Below, in pieces: positions 8,901 to 14,879 of a stretch of 18,718 nt of DNA; the stretch's first letter is position 1; the number at the start of each line of letters is the position of its first letter. This DNA comes from Flavobacteriales bacterium (lineage in GTDB: Bacteria; Bacteroidota; Bacteroidia; NORP154), in contig DTSC01000029.1 in the NCBI GenBank assembly GCA_012965625.1, positions 1 through 18,718 on the forward strand. Reading direction: 5' to 3'. The notes under the pieces are model-generated. The model ran no database searches. It was not told the origin of the DNA and was given only the letters and a program-made list of their open reading frames with translations. Both the position numbers and the translations under genes were made by a program.

Positions 8901-9252
8901 AAAGCTCAAAGAATTTCGCTACAGCCTGGAAGACCGTTTTGGTCAGGTACCAGAACAAGTTGATGGGCTATTGAATAGCATAAGACTAAAGTGGCTGGCA
9001 GCAAAAACAGGATTTGAGAAGCTCGTGCTTAAACAAGGTAAGGGCATTGCTTATTTTGTTTCAGATAGAGAGTCACCATACTTTCAATCATCAGTTTTTT
9101 CGGAAGTCCTCGAACATGTACAATTGCACCCAAACGATACCATACTCAAAGAAGATAGGAACAAGCTAATTTTAACATTTTCAAAAATTCACAACATTGA
9201 TATTGCCCTCGACAAATTAAGCACACTTCTAAAATCAGAATCATTGATTTAA
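5917..9252 (+). CDS. mfd: Transcription-repair coupling factor
   Basis: ATP-driven translocase that removes RNA polymerase stalled at DNA lesions and recruits UvrA. The 1111 residues cover the whole family architecture: an N-terminal UvrB-like module including SFVGEPGEFSVRGGIIDVF, and an RNA polymerase interaction (CarD-like) domain starting near G429 (GDYVVHIDHGIGQF). The RecG-like helicase follows, with Walker A GDVGFGKT (K583), DEEQ box at 678-681, SATPIPRTLQFS, and ESGLDIPNANT. The RGAGNLLGAEQSG segment is at 902. The C-terminal TRCF domain with FFVNSVTERLRLYK ends the protein. Nothing appears missing. It is slightly shorter than E. coli Mfd (1148). It lies 49 nt after fbp. Confidence 0.97.
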   Translation: MKPAELLKLYQEDSRIIELAECLGIYVNGQVHLKNTFGSLRSIIASTVSASIGGCHILILPDKEAAAYAYGDLQNLMGIKTLLFFPASYRSDLNREKTDKSNVLKRTECLEKIGNTQDFSGESTCIVVTYPEALDEQVVSKPEFDEAIISLDKGNIVSQEEIINEISDANFERTSFVGEPGEFSVRGGIIDVFSYSNDYPYRIEIIGDEIASVRTFDPISQESIERVKSITIVPDLSKINEVNQEFHESKESFLGFIPNQAIVWMYDQARCFECIDRTNFNDEILGRFFKIDFSKESKANSDLVIDFGASHQPVFNKNFELLEKDLSEKKQKGFKTLILSENTRQINRFYAIFEDLPTPERKNPNGSDDSPLFVPMLLSLHEGFVDNYSKLACYTDHQIFNRYHRFVLKSSFAKKASITLKEFQNLQKGDYVVHIDHGIGQFAGLEKIDVNGKPQEAIRLVYKEGDILYVSIHSLHRISKHSGKDGFEPKIDKLGSDKWKKLKQRTKSKIKDIAKDLIKLYAERKTKIGFEFSPDGFMQTELEASFIYEDTPDQYKAAQATKKDMESISPMDRLVCGDVGFGKTEIAIRAAFKAASDGKQVAILAPTTILTLQHFRTFSERLKDFPVTIDYLNRFKSSKKQKETLKQLEDGKIDIIIGTHRLVSKDVKFKDLGLLIIDEEQKFGVSSKDKLKKVSTNVDTLTLSATPIPRTLQFSLMNARDLSIINTPPPNRYPIHTELHNFDEKMIMEAIEQEIYRGGQVFFVHNRVQNIEEVAGMIKRLCPDADVAIGHGQMNGKQLEDVMLKFIDGKHDVLVATSIIESGLDIPNANTIIINNAHFFGLSDLHQMRGRVGRSNKKAFCYLITPPSHMLSSDAKKRLNTIEEFSELGSGFNIAMRDLDIRGAGNLLGAEQSGFINELGFETYHKILDEAIQELKENEFKDVFSNQEEEKDPHTFVKDCQLETDMELLIPDFFVNSVTERLRLYKDLNEIQTEEKLKEFRYSLEDRFGQVPEQVDGLLNSIRLKWLAAKTGFEKLVLKQGKGIAYFVSDRESPYFQSSVFSEVLEHVQLHPNDTILKEDRNKLILTFSKIHNIDIALDKLSTLLKSESLI

Positions 9253-9464
9253 TATGTGTTTAATGGAGAAAATGGCTAACATACCTCTTAAGGACAGGCT
9301 CGATTGTATATCAATATATTTATTTTGAATCACCAAACTAGTCTTGTAATACCAAGAAAGCTTAAAGTTTTTATATTTTTACTACCTATTAATAAATCGT
9401 GGCCGATTTACATATGGCTATTAGGTTCATAATTGTATTTGAGATCGTTACAAATAATTGAAAA
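9253..9464 (+). promoter_or_regulatory. Leader/promoter region of the kynurenine operon
   Basis: This 212-nt AT-rich gap between mfd and the operon is the longest non-coding stretch in the window. It contains the 18-bp inverted repeat at 9393-9410 and a one-mismatch -7 box TGTATTTG at 9434-9441 (consensus TAnnTTTG), 23 nt before the ATG. No clear -33 element is visible. I see no convincing intrinsic terminator for mfd. A 24-codon ORF at 9254-9328 has nothing to support it. Confidence 0.4.
9393..9410. promoter_or_regulatory. 18-bp inverted repeat, possible operator of the kynurenine operon
   Basis: TAAATCG-TGGC-CGATTTA has perfect 7-bp arms around a 4-nt spacer, 54 nt before the first ATG of the operon and just upstream of a possible -7 box. 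The size and position suit a dimeric transcription factor. In Pseudomonas the kyn genes are controlled by the Lrp/AsnC-type KynR, but nothing here identifies the regulator, and no regulator gene is adjacent. Confidence 0.4.
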
Positions 9465-10244
9465 ATGGATATTTCTTTAAAAGATAAGAATGCAATTGTT
9501 TGCGGAAGCACGCAAGGAATCGGCAAGGCTTCTGCAACCACACTTGCTAAGCTGGGTGCTAACATTACGCTGCTTGCGAGAAATGAAGAAAAGCTGAAGT
9601 CTGCTATAAACGATTTGGATACCTCCCAAGGGCAGCAACATCATTACTTGTGCATCGACTTTAGCAAGACAGATGAGCTGAAAACAAGGGTCAATGAACT
9701 GGATGACACCTATCATATCCTCGTTAATAATACTGGAGGACCTCCAGGGGGGGCTATAATAGAAGCGCAACCAGATGCCTTTAAGGACGCTTTTCAGATG
9801 CACTTGATAAACAACCAGCTTCTGGTTCAAAAAGTAGTGGAAGGCATGAAGAAGGAAAGTTATGGCAGAATTATCAATATCATTTCCACATCTGTAAAAG
9901 CTCCTATCCCCGGTTTAGGCGTTTCTAATACCATCAGAGCTGCTGTTGCGAATTGGGCAAAGACACTTTCTTTAGAATTAGGGGCCTATGGAATTACCGT
10001 TAACAATGTATTGCCCGGTTTCACAAATACCAATCGCCTAAAATCATTGATCGCCAAAAAGGCAGAGCTACAAGGTGTTACTGAAGAACAAATTGCAGCA
10101 GATATGAAGTCCGGCATTCCTGCAAATCGTTTTGGTGAAGCCGAAGAAGTGGCGAATGCTATCGCATTCCTGGTTTCTCCGGCGGCCTCATATGTTAATG
10201 GAATAAATCTACCTGTAGATGGTGGAAGGACGTCAAGTTTATAA
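9465..10244 (+). CDS. SDR-fold protein with degenerate active site, first gene of kynurenine operon
   Basis: A 259-residue short-chain dehydrogenase/reductase by fold. The cofactor motif GSTQGIG lies at 14-20 and NNTGG at 88-92. The C-terminal ITVNNVLPGFTNT and SYVNGINLPVDGG segments match 3-oxoacyl-ACP reductase-like SDRs. The catalytic YxxxK is missing: the aligned stretch is GVSNTIRAAV, with Ser154 in place of Tyr and Arg158 in place of Lys. Ser141-Ser143 remain near the usual Ser position. I recall a 3-ketoacyl-reductase-like SDR subgroup with the same SNxxR pattern, so this is probably a real divergent subfamily, not a decayed gene. It precedes the aldehyde dehydrogenase by 3 nt, implying a role in the same pathway. 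The actual reaction is unknown. Confidence 0.85.
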   Translation: MDISLKDKNAIVCGSTQGIGKASATTLAKLGANITLLARNEEKLKSAINDLDTSQGQQHHYLCIDFSKTDELKTRVNELDDTYHILVNNTGGPPGGAIIEAQPDAFKDAFQMHLINNQLLVQKVVEGMKKESYGRIINIISTSVKAPIPGLGVSNTIRAAVANWAKTLSLELGAYGITVNNVLPGFTNTNRLKSLIAKKAELQGVTEEQIAADMKSGIPANRFGEAEEVANAIAFLVSPAASYVNGINLPVDGGRTSSL

Positions 10245-10247
10245 TCA

Positions 10248-11690
10248 ATGGAAAAGATATTAAACTATATAAACGGTGAATTAACAGCGCCTAAAAGCGG
10301 TGATTATTTTGATAATTATAATCCTTCAGATGGCCAGGTTTATTCTTTAGTCCCTGATAGTGATGCCGCTGACATAGATCTGGCAGTAAAAGCTGCACAA
10401 GATGCTTTTCCAGCATGGAGCAGCATGCCTAAAGAAAAACGATGCGACCTTATCTTGAAAGTGGTTGAAAAGCTGGAAGCCTCATCTGAAATGCTTGTAG
10501 CAGCTGAGAGCAAGGATAACGGAAAGCCTGAATGGCTTGCCAGAATGGTAGACATCCCAAGAGCATCTGCCAACCTTAAGTTTTTTGCTACAGCTTCTTT
10601 GCATTTTGCATCAGAAACACATGACATGGATGGGATGGCATTGAATTATACCTTGCGCAAGCCAATCGGTGTCGCTGGCTGTATTTCACCATGGAACCTG
10701 CCCCTGTATCTGCTTACATGGAAAATCGCTCCGGCTTTGGCAGCGGGAAATACGGTGGTGGCAAAACCTTCTGAGATAACGCCCATGACAGCTTTCCTCC
10801 TGAGCAAGATCTGTATAGAAGCTGGCTTGCCCAAGGGTGTCTTAAATATTGTGCATGGCTACGGAAATAAGGTGGGTGATGCCCTGATACGCCACCCTGA
10901 TACTCCTGTTATTTCATTTACTGGCGGTACCGTAACCGGTGCACACATTGCTAAAACAGCGGGACCCATGTTCAAAAAATTATCACTGGAATTAGGAGGC
11001 AAGAACCCCAATATTGTTTTTGCTGATGCAGATCTTGATAAAGCGGTGGCAACTTCTGTAAAAGCATCTTTTACCAACCAAGGACAGATCTGTTTATGTG
11101 GCTCCCGCCTGTATGTACAACAAGAAATTTATGAGGCCTTTAAAACAGCTTTCATTGCAAAATCTGCTGAACTTGTCGTCGGAGACCCAAAAGAGGAAGG
11201 CAGTAATCTAGGTGCAGTGGTATCAAAAGAACACATGGAAAAGATCCTCGCAAAGATTGAAGAAGCAAAAGCAGAGGGAGGTAAAGTCTTACTAGGCGGA
11301 AAGAGGATCCTCTTGGAGGGTGACCTTAAAGATGGCTATTACATAGGACCTACCATCCTTGAAGGCTTAAAAGCTGATTGTATTACCAACCAGGAAGAAA
11401 TTTTTGGCCCTGTTGTTACCATCAGCCCATTTGAGACAGAAGAAGAAGTGATTGCTCTGGCAAATAGCACAAAATATGGCTTGTCAGCTAGTATCTTTAC
11501 AGAAAACCTAAGCAAGGCACACCGTGTAGCTGCAGCAATTGATTCGGGTATCGTTTGGATCAACACCTGGTTGCTTCGTGACTTAAGAACCCCCTTTGGA
11601 GGCATGAAAAATTCCGGAGTGGGCAGAGAGGGAGGATTTAAATCGTTGCAGTTTTTTACAGAAGAAAAAAATGTTTGCCTTAAGATCTAA
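10248..11690 (+). CDS. 2-aminomuconate-6-semialdehyde dehydrogenase (ALDH8A1-like)
   Basis: NAD-dependent aldehyde dehydrogenase of 480 residues that probably oxidises 2-aminomuconate-6-semialdehyde, the product of ACMSD, to 2-aminomuconate. Catalytic residues are in place: N150 (SPWN), general base E248 (LELGGKNP) and nucleophile C282 in NQGQICLC. The NQGxICLC signature and the C-terminal WLLRDLRTPFGGMKNSGVGREG resemble human ALDH8A1 and bacterial AmnC/NbaE-type enzymes. R444 falls where the known aminomuconate-binding Arg464 of the Pseudomonas enzyme would lie if the Cys302 offset is kept. Close linkage to the decarboxylase supports the substrate. A closely related betaine- or hydroxymuconic-semialdehyde dehydrogenase role is a less likely alternative. 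Confidence 0.9.
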   Translation: MEKILNYINGELTAPKSGDYFDNYNPSDGQVYSLVPDSDAADIDLAVKAAQDAFPAWSSMPKEKRCDLILKVVEKLEASSEMLVAAESKDNGKPEWLARMVDIPRASANLKFFATASLHFASETHDMDGMALNYTLRKPIGVAGCISPWNLPLYLLTWKIAPALAAGNTVVAKPSEITPMTAFLLSKICIEAGLPKGVLNIVHGYGNKVGDALIRHPDTPVISFTGGTVTGAHIAKTAGPMFKKLSLELGGKNPNIVFADADLDKAVATSVKASFTNQGQICLCGSRLYVQQEIYEAFKTAFIAKSAELVVGDPKEEGSNLGAVVSKEHMEKILAKIEEAKAEGGKVLLGGKRILLEGDLKDGYYIGPTILEGLKADCITNQEEIFGPVVTISPFETEEEVIALANSTKYGLSASIFTENLSKAHRVAAAIDSGIVWINTWLLRDLRTPFGGMKNSGVGREGGFKSLQFFTEEKNVCLKI

Positions 11691-11720
11691 CATGGCATCA
11701 ATAAAGAAAATATAGGCTAA

Positions 11721-12737
11721 ATGGAAAAGCTCCTTACTGTAGACATACATACCCATATCCTGCCGGAAAACATTCCGAATTTTAAAGAGAAATTTGGCTA
11801 TGGGGGGTTTATCCGCCTGGACCATCACAAGCCCTGCTGTGCCAAGATGATGATGGATGAGAAATTCTTTCGTGAAGTAGATGATAACTGCTGGTCACCT
11901 GAGGCAAGAATGAAAGAGTGTGATGCACACAGAGTAGATGTGCAGGTGCTTTCAACAGTTCCTGTCATGTTCTCTTATTGGGCAAAAGATGAAGATACCT
12001 TGGCGGTTGCCCGGTTTTTAAATGACCATATCGCTGACATTGTTAAGAAGTATCCTAAACGATTCATTGGTTTGGGCACAGTACCCATGCAATCGTCAGA
12101 ATTAGCCATCCAGGAATTGAAACGATGTAAGGAAATTGGATTGAAAGGAATACAGATAGGATCACATATCAACGACTGGAATCTCGATAACCCCAATCTG
12201 TTTTCAATCTTTGAAGCCTGCGAACAGCACGATATGAGTGTCTTCGTTCATCCCTGGGATATGATGGGAAAAGACAAAATGGACAAATACTGGCTGCCCT
12301 GGCTGGTAGGAATGCCTGCAGAAACGTCTCTGGCTATCTGTTCTATGATCTTTGGAGGTGTTTTTGAACGACTGCCCAAGCTAAAGGTTGCTTTTGCCCA
12401 TGGCGGCGGCTCTTTTCCGGCTACCATAGGAAGAATTGAACACGGTTTTAAGGTAAGGCCAGATTTATGTGCCGTCGACAACAATGTAAATCCCAAAGAT
12501 TATCTGGGAAAATTCTATCTGGACAGCCTGGTGCACGATCCTCAGATGCTGGATTATATAGTGAAGGTAATGGGTGAGGACAAAATCTGTCTCGGTACAG
12601 ACTACCCATTCCCTCTGGGTGAATTGGAACCCGGCATGCTGATCCATGGCATGGACTATAATGAAGAAAAGAAAGCTAAGCTTTTAGGAGACAATGCAAT
12701 GGAATGGCTGGGATTAAAAAAGGAAGACTTTATATAA
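11721..12737 (+). CDS. 2-amino-3-carboxymuconate-6-semialdehyde decarboxylase
   Basis: Zn-dependent amidohydrolase-fold decarboxylase (ACMSD) that converts ACMS to 2-aminomuconate-6-semialdehyde and so diverts tryptophan carbon away from quinolinate/NAD. The 338 residues align by eye with human and Pseudomonas ACMSD over their full length. Zn ligands are H10 and H12 (DIHTH), H177 (FVHPWD) and D294 (GTDYPF), with catalytic H227 (FAHGGG). Substrate-binding arginines R51 and R238 are present. Long identical blocks include STVPVMFSYWAK, YWLPWLVGMPAET and YPFPLGELEPG. It starts 30 nt after the semialdehyde dehydrogenase gene and ends 1 nt before the cyclase-family gene. This is the most secure marker of the pathway. 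Confidence 0.97.
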   Translation: MEKLLTVDIHTHILPENIPNFKEKFGYGGFIRLDHHKPCCAKMMMDEKFFREVDDNCWSPEARMKECDAHRVDVQVLSTVPVMFSYWAKDEDTLAVARFLNDHIADIVKKYPKRFIGLGTVPMQSSELAIQELKRCKEIGLKGIQIGSHINDWNLDNPNLFSIFEACEQHDMSVFVHPWDMMGKDKMDKYWLPWLVGMPAETSLAICSMIFGGVFERLPKLKVAFAHGGGSFPATIGRIEHGFKVRPDLCAVDNNVNPKDYLGKFYLDSLVHDPQMLDYIVKVMGEDKICLGTDYPFPLGELEPGMLIHGMDYNEEKKAKLLGDNAMEWLGLKKEDFI

Positions 12738-12738
12738 G

Positions 12739-13539
12739 ATGAATGCAGCTGTTGAAATAGGAAACAAAAAGTATAGCGTCGATTTTTCGCAAGGGCATGA
12801 TATATCAATCCCCATGCTGTTTAATGGAGAACAGCCAAACAGCTACGGCGTTCCAAAAGCTATTGGCCAGCCCTATAACGATGGAGAATTTATCGGAGAT
12901 GTTCGTAAAGGAGGCTATTGCAATTTTGAAACCTATACCTTAACACCCCATTGCAATGGTACACATACCGAATGCATAGGACATATCACAGACGAAAGAG
13001 TGGATCTCTTAGCTTCGTTAAAAGATATCATGATTCCAGCCACACTGATTTCAGTAGCTCCGGAAAATTCTTCTGAACGATATGAGCCAAAATTAAATGG
13101 AGAAGATCTGCTTATAACAAAAGCTGCCTTGCAGGAACAATTATGCAATACTCCAAAAGATTTCTTGCAAGGCCTTATTATTAGAACGATACCCAACGAA
13201 AAATCTAAAAAAGAAAGAGATTACATGCAAGAGCAACCTGCTTTCTTTAGCATAGAAGCCATGGAGTATTTAAATACGCTGGGTGTACAGCATCTTTTGG
13301 TAGACATGCCCTCAGTGGATCGTTTATTTGATGATGGTGTACTGTCATCGCATCACATTTTCTGGGAGACTAAAGGCACAGAAAAAAATAAGCATACGGC
13401 AAATAAGACCATCACCGAGATGATCTATGCTGATAACAAGATACCTGATGGGTATTATCTAATGAATCTGCAAATTCCGGCTTTTGTAGCAGATGCTGCT
13501 CCATGCCGCCCTATCCTTTTTGATCTGAATGAAGTATAA
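12739..13539 (+). CDS. Cyclase-family hydrolase, probable N-formylkynurenine formamidase variant
   Basis: A 266-residue member of the metal-dependent cyclase/KynB family. KynB hydrolyses N-formylkynurenine to kynurenine. The family core is recognisable in HCNGTHTECIGH (71-82), DMPSVDRLFDDGVLSSHH (189-206) and ITEMIY with E227 near the end. Aligned to the KynB metal motif HxxxHxDxxxH, the ligand positions read C72, H76, E78 and H82, so the first His is Cys (with H71 next to it) and Asp is Glu. The protein is also longer than typical KynB (about 210 residues). It sits 1 nt after ACMSD and overlaps kynureninase by 11 nt, which favours a formamidase role. Hydrolysis of another pathway amide or lactone is possible. 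Confidence 0.8.
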   Translation: MNAAVEIGNKKYSVDFSQGHDISIPMLFNGEQPNSYGVPKAIGQPYNDGEFIGDVRKGGYCNFETYTLTPHCNGTHTECIGHITDERVDLLASLKDIMIPATLISVAPENSSERYEPKLNGEDLLITKAALQEQLCNTPKDFLQGLIIRTIPNEKSKKERDYMQEQPAFFSIEAMEYLNTLGVQHLLVDMPSVDRLFDDGVLSSHHIFWETKGTEKNKHTANKTITEMIYADNKIPDGYYLMNLQIPAFVADAAPCRPILFDLNEV

Positions 13540-14788
13540 TAAGACCAAAGAATTTGCACTGGAGCAGGACGAGAAAGATCCGCTGAAAGGATATCGTGAA
13601 CAATTTCACATCCCTTTGCAGGACAATGGAGAAGAGTGCCTGTATTTTTGCGGAAACTCCTTGGGGCTACAGCCTAAAAAAACCGGCGAATATGTAAACC
13701 AAGAATTAGAAGATTGGGCCAAGCTGGGTGTTGAAGGTCATTTTCATGCTCAAAATCCATGGATGCCTTATCATGAGTTTTTGACGGATAGTTTTTCAAG
13801 GATTGCAGGTGCTAAAAAAGAAGAGGTGGTGGCCATGAATACACTAACGGCCAACCTGCATCTTATGATGGTTTCTTTTTACCGTCCAAATAAATCCAGA
13901 TATAAAATTGTGATTGAAGCAGATGCCTTCCCTTCTGACATTTATGCAGTAAGCTCACAAATTCAGTTTCATGGTTTTGATATAGCATCATCTCTTATCA
14001 AGCTCAAGCCAAGAGCCGGTGAAGTAGCTGTCCGGACAGAGGATATTGAAACGCTCATGGAGCAAGAGGGTGATGCCATCGCATTAATTATGCTGGGCGG
14101 CGTAAACTACTATACAGGACAGGTTTTTGATATGGCCGCTATTACTGATATGGCCCATAAAAAAGATATTGTCGTTGGTTTCGATCTAGCACATGCTGCC
14201 GGTAATATTTTGTTAAACCTGCATGAATGGGGAGTAGATTTTGCTGTGTGGTGCACCTACAAATACCTGAATTCCGGGCCAGGTTCTGTTGCCGGGTGTT
14301 TTGTACATGAGAAGCACCATAAAAGCAACTTACCCCGATTTGCTGGATGGTGGGGACATAATAAAGAAAACCGTTTTAAAATGCCCACAGACTATGAGCC
14401 CATCCATACTGCCGAGGGTTGGCAGCTGAGCAACCCGCCCATTCTTTCCCTGGCCGCCATCCGTGCTTCTTTATCGATCTTTGATGAGGTGGGCATGGAG
14501 CAATTGACAGCCAAGTCAAAACAGCTCTCAGCTTACTTTTCTTATTTATTGGGGACTATAGAAACAGACAGAATTGAGATCATTACCCCTGATCAAAGGG
14601 GATGTCAGCTTTCAATACGCGTTAAAGACAGCAATAAAGAATTGTATGATTTCATTACAAAAAGAGGGGTTGTCGCAGATTGGCGTGAGCCAGATGTTAT
14701 CCGCATAGCACCGGTGCCACTTTATAACTCCTTCATAGACCTCCACCAATTTTACAAAATTTTGGAAGAAGCTGTATCTTCCGTATAA
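13529..14788 (+). CDS. kynU: Kynureninase
   Basis: PLP-dependent hydrolase that cleaves kynurenine or 3-hydroxykynurenine to anthranilate or 3-hydroxyanthranilate plus alanine. The 419 residues show the family's LYFCGNSLGLQPK near the N-terminus (38-50), the PLP-contacting D219 in GFDLAHAAGN, and the Schiff-base lysine K245 in WCTYKYLNSGPGS. FAGWWGHNKENRFKM (271-285) and the C-terminal WREPDVIRIAPVPLYN are also typical. The ATG at 13529 overlaps the upstream gene by 11 nt, which suggests translational coupling, and it gives the normal length. With ACMSD in the operon, 3-hydroxykynurenine is the likelier physiological substrate. It is the last gene of the five-gene kynurenine cluster. Confidence 0.96.
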   Translation: MKYNKTKEFALEQDEKDPLKGYREQFHIPLQDNGEECLYFCGNSLGLQPKKTGEYVNQELEDWAKLGVEGHFHAQNPWMPYHEFLTDSFSRIAGAKKEEVVAMNTLTANLHLMMVSFYRPNKSRYKIVIEADAFPSDIYAVSSQIQFHGFDIASSLIKLKPRAGEVAVRTEDIETLMEQEGDAIALIMLGGVNYYTGQVFDMAAITDMAHKKDIVVGFDLAHAAGNILLNLHEWGVDFAVWCTYKYLNSGPGSVAGCFVHEKHHKSNLPRFAGWWGHNKENRFKMPTDYEPIHTAEGWQLSNPPILSLAAIRASLSIFDEVGMEQLTAKSKQLSAYFSYLLGTIETDRIEIITPDQRGCQLSIRVKDSNKELYDFITKRGVVADWREPDVIRIAPVPLYNSFIDLHQFYKILEEAVSSV

Positions 14789-14822
14789 GGGGTTTAACAT
14801 CTTTATTAATCGTTTATTGACC

Positions 14823-14843
14823 GGCCTAAAAGGCCTTCAGGCC
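14823..14843 (+). other. Triple GGCC stem-loop region after kynU
   Basis: GGCCT-AAA-AGGCC (14823-14835) can form a 5-bp hairpin. The second arm can instead pair within GGCCT-TC-AGGCC (14832-14843), or the outer arms can pair, so the folds are mutually exclusive. It lies 34 nt after the kynU stop and 37 nt before the next ATG. A T-rich run starts only about 13 nt later, so it is not a classical intrinsic terminator. It could be a weak terminator, an attenuator or chance. Confidence 0.35.
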
Positions 14844-14879
14844 AATTCACATATCTCTTTTTTCTCCTATCTTAGTAGA

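Noticed and set aside
9254..9328. A 24-codon ORF beginning MCLMEKMANIPLK just after mfd
   Set aside because: No ribosome-binding site, no recognisable motif and an AT-rich context; short ORFs like this are expected by chance.
14817..14879. Upstream TTG start extending the TPR-phosphatase by 21 residues
   Set aside because: It would bury the clear signal peptide that begins at the ATG at 14880 and would run through the GGCC hairpin region.
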